The notes under the pieces are model-generated. The model did no database searches and was not told where the DNA came from. It saw only the letters and a list, made by a program, of their open reading frames with translations. The position numbers and the translations under genes were made by a program. Of a stretch of 64,000 nt of DNA, positions 10,701 through 21,003 are shown in pieces. The stretch comes from Tetraselmis striata (taxonomy: Eukaryota; Chlorophyta; Chlorodendrophyceae; Chlorodendrales; Chlorodendraceae): the NCBI GenBank assembly GCA_006384855.1, contig VCJN01000407.1:100698-164697 (forward strand). The letters are read 5' to 3'. The first letter of the stretch is position 1. Every line of letters begins with the position of its first letter.

Positions 10701-11112
10701 TGTTGACGATGGCCAGTGCCATGGGATAATGCGCCGTCGCGTGGCGCAGGGCTGCCAGAAGCATCATTTGTTCCTGACGGGTGCCTTTGCCCTTGGTGGT
10801 GTCCAGGTAGCCGGCGCTGCCGAGAGCGATCTTGATAGCTTGAGCGTTGTCCCGCGTAGAGATGGTGTTGTCCCAGATGGGGACGTTCTTGAGGTTGAGT
10901 GTTGGCTTCACTGCAGCTGGCTTGATATGCTGGATGTCACCTGAGTCACTCTCTGATGCCTCGTCCATGCTGAAGGCGTCGTCAGACGAACTGGTATCAT
11001 TACGGAAGTGAGGCGGTGGCGGGGCGTCGCCAGGGTCGGTCTTGATCGCACTCTGCCGAGCCAGATTGGCCAGGGAAGTGTTCATCATGCCGGTGTTGAT
11101 GCTGGTAGACAT
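7732..11112 (-). CDS. Copia-like Gag / methyltransferase-like / RT-like polyprotein (fossil)
   Basis: One long frame. From the N-terminus: a Gag-like region with a Copia-type core (KIALGSAGYLD, VQVYVRRCRNLWNLL; about 10,900-10,330); a CCHC zinc knuckle CSRCDRPGHAQHQC (near 10,216-10,265); an acidic and proline-rich linker; a domain at about 9,487-8,860 whose blocks follow the order and spacing of C5-cytosine DNA methyltransferases (HLFSPCHG at motif I, ADPSTEAR, LVVSSTPLQPWS with RLDWRDHRSRAF at motif IV, RYIVQNCPDAL at the ENV motif, SCGSEVHRDTLLW at motif VIII); then a worn Copia reverse-transcriptase-like part (NDWKKSVNHEINSI, ALYDLPQASKAWF). The methyltransferase call is mine by eye. The product looks worn, and I infer no activity for it. 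Confidence 0.7.
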   Translation of the reverse strand: MSTSINTGMMNTSLANLARQSAIKTDPGDAPPPPHFRNDTSSSDDAFSMDEASESDSGDIQHIKPAAVKPTLNLKNVPIWDNTISTRDNAQAIKIALGSAGYLDTTKGKGTRQEQMMLLAALRHATAHYPMALAIVNSISMDSRKCGYAAWTALFTELQGSAIEERRRLEEEITAGQLPNEPVQVYVRRCRNLWNLLRKAHGQWTFEYVAINYLIPGLHPAYDHIVDATIPATNVTKRLATIISAGQNMEARTRQRQQRARSRTPTLNSCDPSDQIHAIRPNIVCSRCDRPGHAQHQCLARRHANGLRLLGDTAPPSTVNNPSYGHYQRAPAERHVNDNYTNNLRNDYNHQNSPQRQQYWPTQSDNDNLQRHHQPFGFVSPAGHHHYGHHPASNDSDQQPTGCQEAYPLMGVSSLAPHHSGLPVMLTCTTTAPGGAATGAQEGEGEDDDDEFHESWHVPYSNSDDNFQCPFSHPWRARQHFRSQPIPTPIQPLCLASPAFPTSAALAAHDVHTGQGALRGDLPPPLPILTAAPLLHMPSSSLVIEHLFSPCHGPSAFEVEAVVEYGFSIHAFIGADPSTEARTMGPHHLQVISSKYPGRLPPSAFQDCHDGTPMNINDITITELERLRLFTLVVSSTPLQPWSPTGSRLDWRDHRSRAFASIISFTRFYLSSQPTPVRYIVQNCPDALALPEVLSSFGACNIVRAASCGSEVHRDTLLWTIITQPQDIRNCGNNVAAIKLADPGPFSGCRIYNPATGRKTPPLSMPAFQFSNADYLMDAFQPSGQQEGPHVPPPMLPSAALASPQEGPPPPHHTEQHPPHHQEGDATALSAPHTSKQAQLTSHFVDLSDYHPTLVASAMAAVVRPRSARLTALALPAPTARVSTAPRNYQEDISSTRPNDWKKSVNHEINSITTMALFVWINVPEFRCDNESAVIQQTAWAFAAQHEDGNIKREAGVIVCGNLLITSATYAYDYLPLGCGHKDRAWHPVEALYDLPQASKAWFLCFPSFLHDFGFISSKPGSVIHLHRETCIVDLMTTFHMTESKPRRLPCTLNTNFHNTAVTYRAQVRRQRGHVYCRSGVCGALRGLHMSGRYSRSSTPSSATPLLPRCKYAGTTAHASFRCNMV

Positions 11113-11302
11113 TGCGAAGGGATGGCGCCCTTGTGATGGAGGATGTATAACTGTAGGGATGGGCGGGTGGGAAGAAAAACTCGTCGCACGGCGCCGTCGA
11201 TCGTCGAAAGTTGTCGAGGGTCGAGATACACGCAGGTTGAAGCCTCTGGCAGGCGTCGAGCACGGGGCAAGACGTCGAACCAAAGGAGAGGGCCCAAAAA
11301 CC

Positions 11303-11806
11303 TGTCGGAGGGGATTGTCGAAGTGATGGCTGAGTGGGACTGTCACTGATGGGGGGAGAGTCGGCGAGAGTCGGCGTGCACGCGTCGAATCACGTCGAGT
11401 GCCAGCAAGCAAGGTGCGAGCTGGAAAGGCAAAGGGCTGCTATGAGCCGTGGGCGATGGACGATAGGTAGTCGCTGTCGCCGTGGTGATGGCTGAGTGGC
11501 ACTGTCACGAGAGAGAAAGGGTGAGTCGGAATATTTCTGGAAAAATAGTTGACTGAATTACAAGGAACCGAGGCTGGCAGTTTATACCAGCCGGCTAGGT
11601 GTCAATTAGGACGGGCACCTCTCCGTCTAAGAAGGCCAACTGGCAAAGATGCCTAGGTGCCATGCTTTGGTAACAACTGGGTGTCGTACTTCTGCCATAG
11701 GGTCCAAATTAGGCACATGTACGGCAGCCAGTTGTTCGCTGGAAAAATGCGGATTTCACAGATAGAAAAAGCGGATTCAGGGTACCGGGGTACCCTGGGT
11801 CCAACA
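11303..11806 (-). repeat. 5' LTR of the Copia-like element
   Basis: 504 bp, same length and nearly the same sequence as the LTR at 6,982. The long reading frame could extend into it, but the first plausible Gag start, MSTSINTG, lies at 11,112, inside the element. Confidence 0.93.
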
Positions 11807-11811
11807 AGGCC

Positions 11812-12680
11812 TGCGCGGTGCTACTGGTACCAGTATTACCGGTATTACCAGTATTACCGGTACTATACCTCTAGCAGTATGCAAGTGGATTTGTTATTGC
11901 CCTTTTGTAATTCACACCAGTAGTCGCTACTGCCGCTGGGTCCTTCTGAGTGATGTGACCGCGCGGACTGCGACACAGAAATTAATCGCGCTCGGCCCCA
12001 TCGCGATACCGGCTTGTGTTGATCTGCTTTATTTCCGATTTTAGCGTTGGATTTCTACTGGCCTTTTTCTACTGTCGCCTAATTCATACCGCCAGTACAA
12101 CCGGTTCCAGTACCCGGGTACACGTTGTCAGGCCGGACAGGCACTGCAGAACAAATGGCACTTGGGCCCTGCTTGGGCCGGCGGAGTTGGCATGCCCCGA
12201 GCAGCAATAACATATGCCCGGCATGCGGCGTGCAACAAACATCACAGGACGACTGAGGCATCGGCACATGCGCAGTCGCTGCGACAACAACGCTGCAGGC
12301 GCATGCTGACCCGCACCGCCTATTCTGACCCCGACTCGATCTGCCCCGCGCTGCGTTTCGCTGTGACAGACGCGCGGCCTCGCGTCGTACTGCCATCTCT
12401 CGCCAGCGTGAGTCGCGACTGGTGCGCCGCCCGCTAACAGAAGCGGGCACTTGGAGAGAGAGAGAGGGAGGGAGGGAGGGGGAGATAAAACAACAACATT
12501 TACTGAAAGAATCAGTGTGTAGAAGTGGCCCATGCTGGTTGTTAGTGGCTGTCCTACAGGGTCGACACGAGTGCTGCCCTATCGACACCCCCCCCCCTTT
12601 TCCGTCTTCCCCTTTGTCGGCACACTGCGTACTCACTCACTGGCGCTGAATAGGCTTGACAGCGGCTGCGGGAGGCATTC
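11812..12680. other. Intergenic, no gene seen
   Basis: Just right of the LTR element lies a short minisatellite of alternating TACCAGTAT/TACCGGTAT units (about 11,820-11,866). The rest shows no supported gene. It may hold the promoter and 5' exons of the IQ-motif gene that follows; a GA-rich tract at about 12,455-12,485 is the only marked feature. Confidence 0.5.
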
Positions 12681-13237
12681 ATGGCGGTGGAGGAGCCCCC
12701 ACCAGCGGAGGAGCTCCCGGACCTGAACGACGCGGTGCGGTTGCGGATGGACCTCTGTCATGCTGCCATCTTGCCTGCAGACGCGCCCCCCCCTGGCGAA
12801 GCGTGTATGTTTTTTTTTGGGGGGGGGGGGGGTGGGGGGGAGGGCAGGCTGCCGCTGATGGCGGGATGCGTGGACGTGCAGCAGATGAAGCAGGGCGGCG
12901 CGGAGGCTACTGGGGGGCCAACGGAGGGCGGCACGGAGGAGGAGATGCCCGACCTGAGCGACCCGGTGAGCTGCTGACAGCTGATGGGAATCAACGGTGG
13001 GCAGATACACACCTCATGATGGCAGCACACTGGCACACTGATAGTCCTCTCTGTGCGCAGGACGTCAACGCCGCGGCCACAAAGATCCAGGCGGTGCAGA
13101 AGGGGCGCCGGGCGCGGGCGGACGTCGCCACATTGCGGGCCAGCCAGGAGCTGGACGCTTCTCAGGTCCAGCCGGCCCGCCATATCCCAACATAGCCACT
13201 CTCACCGATGTATAGGGAAAGATGCGTTCAAACAGCC

Positions 13238-13300
<63 letters not shown>

Positions 13301-13501
13301 TCACACACACACAAGCCTATACTACATAGGCATACACGTACACCTACACATATGCCTATGCATACAAATACATATGATATAAACTATGGCATTGGCCGAT
13401 GACATGTGCATGTGTCTGACTAACCAGTATAATAGTTAGGACAGAAGCTCGGCAATTAGAAATATACAATGTTTTGACAGTTTGGACTTTTTGAAAGAAA
13501 A

Positions 13502-13558
<57 letters not shown>

Positions 13559-15836
13559 CTCAGCCGGATTGCAAATTGATTTCCGAAAGCACTAAGTACA
13601 GTTTTTTATTTTTTTGCCTATTCAGTCAGGAAAATTAAACACTTGTGCGTTGTTTAGAATTATATAGCGATAGAGGATTGCGAACCGATGAAAAACAGTA
13701 AGATCTTGTTAGTATCGCAATTTGAGCGATTAGGACTTGTTGTTACAAGTACTTGTACGCGTTGGGTAATCCTTATATGCGCTATAACTGCACGCGTAAC
13801 AATTAGAAGGAACGATTATAGAGCGTGTTTGGTGAGGATGGATTACAAATAACGCCGTGTAATCATCAATAAATGCACTAGGTATGAAGAATCACGCAAT
13901 CCTTACCGCGTTTAAACAGCTTAATACGATGGAACTTCGGCAATAATAATAGGATGATCATAGACAATGCATGGCACCAGCAGTAGCAGAATAGAGTAAA
14001 ACAACGCTAGGAGGGTGGCACAAATGGCCAGGCACCGCTGTTAAAAGTATCCTATATTTAAAGACTATATTTAAAAGTAACCCTAAACCACCTATGCGTT
14101 AGTATTTATATACTATGTTCATCTTTTGTGTTTAAGTCAGATGGGGCATTGCCACTCTCTTTAGTTGGTACACTGCAAACAGCGCATTCGCAGTCAGGTG
14201 CACTGTCTGCCTCCCTGCCTGGCCCTGAGCCTCCCCCGGGATGCTGTGCTCGAGGCGGCGCAGGAGGCGGCGGCGGCGGAGGGTCCAGTGGACAACAGCA
14301 GCGCGCTGGTGGCTCAGCCCGAGGAGGAGAAGCTGGAGCTGGTGGCGGGCCTGGACCCGACTCAGATCGCTCAGCTGGTGCGCTCCCCCTCCCCCCACGA
14401 AATGTACGTATTCCCCGCCTGCGGCTGATTCCCTCCGCGAAGGTGGCCCCCGACATGAATCGGGCTTGCGTTGGTGTTCTGCTGGTCTGTCAACATATAT
14501 TCTAAAAGGCACTCAGCCCGTTGTCATGCATAAGGCAGGTTGGAGATATATGTGCATGGAGTGCGGCCCTCAATAGGCGCACTGACACGTACTACCCACT
14601 GAGGGATTCACCGCATTGCATTGGCTGCACTCTCTACTCATCCCGCTTGCAGTGTGTCTTACTAGTACACGGTGCCCCGTGCATAGCGCCAATGGCACTA
14701 TCGCGTGCCTGAGACGACCCTGAGCAATCCCCCCCCCGCAGTTTTTCCTGGCCGTGCAGAACCAGGACTACGACACCTGGCTGCACTGCCTGCACATGGA
14801 GACCCGCTCCCACCCCTCCTCGCGCGAGCCGGGCCCCTTCTGGTGCCAGAGCTGGTGCGCGCGCGCCCGCCGCAACTCTTGACGCCCCTTTACTCCCGCA
14901 TGTACCCGCACCCACACCTGAAGACATCGTACGGATCACCCTTCTCAATGCCCCCCCTGCGCCCCCGCTTGCTGTTATTTCCCGGCCCCTCCGCTTTCGC
15001 GTTTCTGCCCAATCTACCCAGGGAGGCGCTGCGCGGCAGCGTACGGAAGCACTCCGCCACCTACCGCCTGGAGACTAAAGACCCCGACATGACGCAGAAG
15101 TTTCTGACGCTCAAGTGCGTATCCCTCCCCCCCCCCCCCTCCCGTGATGGGCAAATTCATGCCATACCACTTAACTGGGCTCTCGGCCCCCCCCAAAATG
15201 GATTGTCTCATAGCAACGAGCCGCAATATCCGTGCGGCAATCCGTGGTGTATTCTGATATTTTCAAACAACGCAGTTTTTTCTCTTTGCGATGAGGGGGG
15301 GGAAAAGCACGTCAACGCACCGCCAACCTAAGCTTGTGTAGTAACGGTGCGGAGAGCAAGGAAGGAGAAAACAAGGGTGGCGGGGTGTGGAGCAGGAGAG
15401 GGGTGGGGGAAGTGGGCTAATGGCTGAGAAGTATGGGAGGCTGGGAGCTTGGGCTCTGTGGATTAGATGGCTTGGGGTTGCATCGTGTTGTTGCCCGGCT
15501 GCATGTAAACCACCGCTCCCCTAGTGCCCTGGTGGGCTAGTGCTCTGGGCCCGAGGTTTAGGTGCGGATCGGGCAACCTCCGCCAGGGCGTTGCCGCCCA
15601 GAGGCTCGGCCATGCCGGTGGAGAGAGGGGTGGTTCGCCCATTGAATGCGGGAAAGGCGTGCCGATGCCGGCAACGGCAGTGATGCGCATTGGCCCCGCG
15701 CAGGTTTGCGCCGCTGTACGGAGATGTGCCGGGCTACGCTGAGGGCGAGCGGCTGAGCAGCAAGAACATCGTGCTGGACATGGAGAAGGAGGAGACGGAG
15801 TGGCGCGTCCAGAGCATCTCCTACGAGGAGGAGTGA
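12681..15836 (+). CDS. IQ-motif protein of unknown function, 7 exons
   Basis: Seven exons join in a consistent phase: 12,681-12,734; 12,882-12,965; 13,061-13,165; 14,264-14,407; 14,742-14,854; 15,022-15,114; 15,704-15,836 (241 residues). Each intron starts GT and ends AG. Exons 1 and 2 end in near-identical modules, EELPDLNDA and EEMPDLSDP. Exon 3 carries an IQ calmodulin-binding motif, AATKIQAVQKGRRARADV. Exon 5 begins FFLAVQNQDYDTWLHCLHME, and the protein ends EWRVQSISYEEE and stop. I do not recognise the family; an axonemal or cytoskeletal calmodulin-binding role is a guess from the IQ motif only. The first ATG may be internal, since upstream exons cannot be excluded. Introns contain poly-G and poly-C runs and two long (CA)n tracts. 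Confidence 0.65.
13240..13312. repeat. (CA)n microsatellite in an intron
   Basis: About 70 bp of almost pure CA repeats in intron 3 of the IQ-motif gene. Confidence 0.95.
13504..13557. repeat. (CA)n microsatellite in an intron
   Basis: A second CA tract in the same intron, separated from the first by AT-rich sequence. Confidence 0.95.
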
Positions 15837-16750
15837 GACACCCAGTGAGGGGGGGGGGGGGGGGGGGTCGATGAGGGGGAAGGATGCCGAGATGGGAGAT
15901 GGCGTCCAGGCAGGCTAGGGGCTTGGTTGCACATATGATTAAGGTAGCGACGCCCTCTATCTCGCTTCTGGGCAATCAAACGCCACGGCCACAGATAGAC
16001 GCCCGCCCTCCGTAGCCCCTTTGCGGATGTCAATGAAACACACGCAAAAGCCGTGCCGGGTCTATCTCTTTTAGAATGGTGGGGTGCTGGTGCTCCAATC
16101 GCCGCCACTGTTGGCATGGCTGCGTGCCTGGGGGCGGCCGCTGGGCGATGTGCCATAACCATTAAACATATCCTTTCCCGATTCCGACCTGAACTTGCTG
16201 TGTTGGCAATGAACCGCACTGCAGCGCTCCATTCCTATTCATGTTGCATATTATTCATCAACCGCCAGAATAGATGTCTCCTGGCGCGTAGGGTGGCAAA
16301 AACTTGAAATGGCGGGGCCTGCCCTAGCCGTGTCTGGCCACCCTTCTAGCGGTATTTTCCATGTATATTCTGCAATACCCTACATACACTGCCACGTTTC
16401 GAGTACCGGTACCTACGTTATATGGGCTGCGGACCGCTTTTATTAGAAGCAGCTCCTGTTGGTCTCCTTGCTAGTGCTGCTCTTAGCCGCGGAACTGTAT
16501 TCACTGGTATTTTGTAATTCCCGCCAGGACCGAACAATATAGGCGGCGGATACTACCGCTGATGCGCGCATTCTCTTGACGCTCTCCCTGTAACCGAAAA
16601 GTTATACTACCGCTGAGGAGGTTTAGGGTTTAGGGTTTATACAGCATACGATTTTTATCTATTTTTAGCCACGATTATACAGCAGCAGGTGCCTGGTGCG
16701 TTTTGCGCGATATCCTTACATTTGGAGAAATATATGTGTAATTATTCATG
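15837..16750. other. Intergenic, no gene seen; short telomere-like repeat
   Basis: A poly-G tract follows the IQ gene's stop (about 15,849-15,868). At 16,620-16,640 there are nearly three plant-type telomere units (GTTTAGGGTTTAGGGTTTA). No coding sequence is supported. Confidence 0.6.
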
Positions 16751-16759
16751 ATATATGGG

Positions 16760-18752
16760 CAGTACAGACGAATAAGGCCTGGAAGATTTTATCCGTTGTC
16801 TTTGGTGGCGATTTTGCTCGGAAAAAAGGGGGGGGGGAAATCTTCCTTTTCCGAAAAAAAAAACTTATAGTCTAATAGTACTTTGAACAGTACTCGTCGA
16901 TGCCCCCGTTGTCGTAGGCGACAGCCCCGGCGCAGCTGACTCGACACCGGCACAGTACAGTAGCGGCTGATGGGGAGACAAAGCGCCGCAATGCATCCTC
17001 TAAGCTCGGTTTATGGGGTTTCAAGAACTAGTCAACTGTCCTAGTGCGACCCGTACAATATGTTACGGGTTTCAAACGGGTTTTACCGGTACCCTCCGGG
17101 CTGCCATATCACCCGCGAGCCTTGCGCCGGGCCTGGCCGGGGAGCTACTTAGGACAGCCACCATCATTTCATCCGCCCATTCATTGCCTTCCATATATCC
17201 GATATCCCTCCAGCCTATCCCACCACTAGCAGCAACCGCCGCCCACACAAGGCAGCACCACTATGTACCTCCTGGCGTCACTGGCGGCGTGCGTAAGCAT
17301 TTCCGTTGACGGCAGGACCGCAGTGCGGAACTAATGGATAAAGCTAGGCGCTCAGGAGTGGGGCGACAAGAACTCTACGGGACAGCTAAATGAGGCAATC
17401 GAGGCCCACGCCCCCGACTACCACCCCCTGCTTGCTGGCACCGATATCAAGATGGTGTGCCTGGCCGGCACCCGGCACGACCGTGGGCTTTTGCGAGACT
17501 GCACACTATATATGCGTTCCTGCTAGAGGCAGTCACAGACACCCTGGCGTTCCTTGAGACAAGAACGGTTACGATTAAGGTCGATTGCCAGCGCCCCGCT
17601 ACCCGGTTACGATTAAGGTCTCGACAAGCACCGCGCGCACAACCCGTTCCCGACGACGATGATGGCTAGGGCCGCGCCGAGCCCTGAGAGTCATCACCGC
17701 CTCCCTACTCACAAAGTGCCTAGCGGCGCCCCGCTGTCTGCCAAAAACCAGCAATACAACTCCCTGATATAGATTGGCAAGAGTTCGAGGGCGTCGGTTG
17801 GTCGGCGGACATGGCTAAATCGGTCGGCTTCGACTTCGTCTTCGCCCTCCATCGCGCCTTGTTCCCTCTCAGCTCTCGTTCCAAGACTAGCGTTGTATCT
17901 GGGGTATGATGGGAGTAGCTCTGCAAAGGGCCAACCCCGCCGGACAAACGCTTCGCGCAGTTCTTTGGGAAGAAGAAACTTGGACATAAGGCAGATCGGC
18001 CGAACGTTCCGAAGCTCGTTGGAGTACCTCAGTACCTCGCTGTCCGCAACGGAAATGGGGTCCAGAAGGGCAACATGCCGAGCATCATCGCGTTGCTAAA
18101 AGCCATGGAGCTCTCGCTATTTCGGTATGAGGAGCGGCTCGGCAAGTAGCGCGACTATGACCTTATTTAAGTCAAAACTGATGGAGGAGCCGGTACGGTC
18201 GGCCGAGACGGCGTCGCGTGTGGAGACCATCGAGGCGCTGAAAGCGCTGGCCACCAACCGCGATTTCCCAACCGACATGCGCTCGCTTAGCCCCTGGCTG
18301 CTGGACACCCCCGTCTATGATGTCCCATACAGTCGGGCGGGTATGGGGTTGACAATGTAAACAACATTGTCATTTATTGCATTCATCTATGTGCCATATT
18401 CATCTATGTGCCGTGGTCTTCTATGTATCCTCCTGCATCTATATTAACGGCCGATTTGCTGCCCAGCCTTGTCTACAGTACTGCACAAAGTACTGTCACA
18501 GTCCCCTTTTTTTTCACCTGAAGGTGGGGGTGCCCAATACCCATAGAAGTTCATCTATAACATGCTTTTAGTTGCCCAAGGTTGTTCCTGCACGCTTACA
18601 AGGCACAAACATGATGTTTCTTTGTTATTTGTTTCATGTCAGTACTTTACCAGTACTGCAGAGGAAGGAAGTATTTCCAAAGGGGGGGGGGGGCCAAAAA
18701 GGGGGGGGGGGGGCACCAAAGACAACGGATAAAACCTTCCAGGCCTAAGAAA
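16760..18752. mobile_element. Decayed mobile element bounded by an inverted 33-bp match
   Basis: AGGCCTGGAAG-TTTTATCCG-TTGTCTTTGGTG at about 16,777-16,809 reappears inverted at about 18,716-18,748, each next to poly-G tracts. Between them lie broken coding-like stretches on the plus strand at about 17,340-17,510 (KLGAQEWGDKNSTGQLNEA) and 17,960-18,150 (GNMPSIIALLKAMELSLF). The element family is not recognised. The inverted pair could instead mark two copies of a dispersed repeat. Confidence 0.4.
17340..18360 (+). pseudogene. Unidentified broken coding region
   Basis: Stretches with protein-like composition in more than one plus-strand frame, without one continuous frame. I recognise no family. 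Its position between the inverted repeats suggests it was an element-encoded protein. Confidence 0.35.
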
Positions 18753-19052
18753 ATGTAATTAGTGCTATATCCGAAATCCTTTCGCAATACGACTTTTTTG
18801 TAAGGTGCATCTGTCAGTTTTCTTTCAAGAAAAAAGCAAATTATTAACACAATTTCGGAGACGGCGGAGCACGTGGCAGCCGGTGGCGGCGACCGGTGGG
18901 CTGTGGGGTTGTACTTTACTCTGGGTATTGTTGCGGCCGATTGTTACGATACTCGCGTGTCTGCTGACCGAGGCACGTGCAGCGAGCGTCGGTACGTGAC
19001 AGCACCAGAATAAGGTGACCGAAAGTACAGAGTGCCGATATATATGTCTATA

Positions 19053-19306
19053 TGTTAAGATCCATGTGGACATGCGGGCCATGTGTACATGGAGCGGTCC
19101 ATGTGATGAACATGGAGCCTCCATTGATCCATGTCCACATGGGCCGTACCATGTACACATGGAGTTAACCGGAAACGGTCCATGTGAACACGGGTCGTTG
19201 GCTGACCCATGTACACATGGACTGCCCTCGACAAACGACCATGTACACACGGACCGGCCCATGTGCGCATGGAGTCAGCGAGGACTTGGACCATTTATAC
19301 ATGGAT
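19053..19306. repeat. Left terminal inverted repeat with palindrome array
   Basis: Ten variants of the 14-bp palindrome CCATGTNNACATGG at irregular spacing. The outer part matches the right end inverted. Confidence 0.85.
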
Positions 19307-19470
19307 CCACGCTATCCGGCCAATGTGTGATATGGTAAGTTTCTGTCCGCATTTTAAGGCAAAATTAATTCGATTTCAATTAAGTTCAAATTAAGTAGCA
19401 AATTCCATTAGCTTTAAATTAGGGAGAAATTAAAGAGAGACTTCGGTTAAATTTTATTTTATTCTAGAAT

Positions 19471-20940
19471 TTAGTTCATCACACGGACTGGGGTGGCAGC
19501 TCCCTGAGCGCTAGTGCCAGCACCATGGTCCTCAATGTTCCGACAGCAGTTGTTATCAGGGTGACACCTAGAGTTGCATTTCCTACCAGCTTTGCGGCAA
19601 CTGCACACACTGGTGGCACGCGGCCCTTTACATGTGCATTTGATCATTCCTCGGCCCCCAAATAGTGACACAGATCTTACACCTTCTCTGAGGGAGATCT
19701 TCTTTCATGATGCTTGGTCGCTCCACTTCTCTACACACCCGCCAAGCCCACCCGCGCGGGTGCAATGTTGCGCAACTGATCCATATCTTGCTGCCCATAT
19801 GTGGTCTTGATAACACCTGCGTCCACAGCCACTCTGGAAGAATTGCATTCTGTCATCTGCAAACAGGGGGTTGGGGAGGGCATTTGAGAAAGAAGATGTG
19901 CGCGTCATCACTAGGACACATCAAGCGTTGCGTGCAACTGGCATCAGTATACAACAAGAGGAGCATGACATAACTCACCTCACTCACCACGCATGTCAAG
20001 AATCTAAGGTCCACCTTGCCACGGTCCTCCTTTTCCAACGGCACTCTGACCACATCACCCACCACCGGTGCTGGGCCGGCCTTGGCAGCGACACAGGCAC
20101 GCATCACCCTAGCTTGCTTGGCATGTGCAGCACCGCACTGAGCCCTGATTGCGCGCCGCCCGGGACCGTTGGCCAGCTGGGAGGGAGATACTGGACTACA
20201 ATCGCCAACGGCCGCGCGTGCTTGCACGAAGACTTGTGGAGTAGCCTCTGCCGCTGCAGCCGGAAGCACTGGTGGCTCCTCGGGCGACCTTTGCCTCTTA
20301 CGGCCCACTGACTCACATGACGAGGCAGCTGCAACGGTGGCTGCACTTGTCGTTTCAACAGAGCGAGGCACCATATCCACTGTCCCAGCAGCCATGCAAT
20401 CGTTGCTGCAGTGGCCATCATCCGTTCCACCTGCGTGCAAGACACATGAGTGACACAGTCACACCCATGCCATAAATAACGGGCATGCTGGCAAGATTGA
20501 CAGCAACAACAGGTTACCTGTGGATATGACATGGTAGAAGGCCTTGCCGCGCCACACTGATGACCCTTGACAAGGCCGGCTGTGGGGATAAGCATCCCAA
20601 TCTTGCAATGCCCACCATCGCACCAAGCCTTGCATCGGGCGCAATATGTGTCCGGGTCCCATGGCAAGTTGGGGTCTGGGACGTAGGCGCGTAGTGTCTG
20701 CTGGTCCTCGTTGCGAGTGAGCAGTTGCTCATCGTGCTGCGCGTTCACGCTAATCCTGGACGTGATGGGCAGATCTGTTTCGTTTTACATGGAGGAGCGG
20801 GGAGAAGGGAATGTAAGTTAGCACTTGTGTGTTCATGATATATATGCTGTGGAATACGAGCTAGCACTGCTACATAACTATAGTATTCAAAATAAATACA
20901 TGATACAGCAAACACACATAAAAATATAATAAGTATTATT

Positions 20941-21003
<63 letters not shown>

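Larger units (their letters stand above)
6982..11806 (-). mobile_element. Copia-like LTR retrotransposon, young, non-autonomous-looking
   Basis: Two 504-bp LTRs (6,982-7,485 and 11,303-11,806), each starting TGT and ending ACA, flank about 3.8 kb. The element is bordered by a perfect 5-bp target duplication AGGCC (6,977-6,981 and 11,807-11,811). On the coding (minus) strand, a purine-rich tract ending GATGAGGAGGGG abuts the 3' LTR. The LTRs differ at only a handful of positions, roughly 99% identity, so the insertion is recent. Inside is one long frame with Gag, a zinc knuckle, a cytosine-methyltransferase-like domain and a worn Copia-type reverse-transcriptase region. The polyprotein looks incomplete compared with a full Copia element. 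I saw no convincing primer binding site. Confidence 0.9.

Noticed and set aside
13208-13402. His/Thr repeat ORF
   Set aside because: Translation of a (CA)n microsatellite in an intron.
19053-19306. CRISPR-like array
   Set aside because: The repeats are short palindromes with irregular spacing in a eukaryotic transposon end, and are mirrored at the other end.
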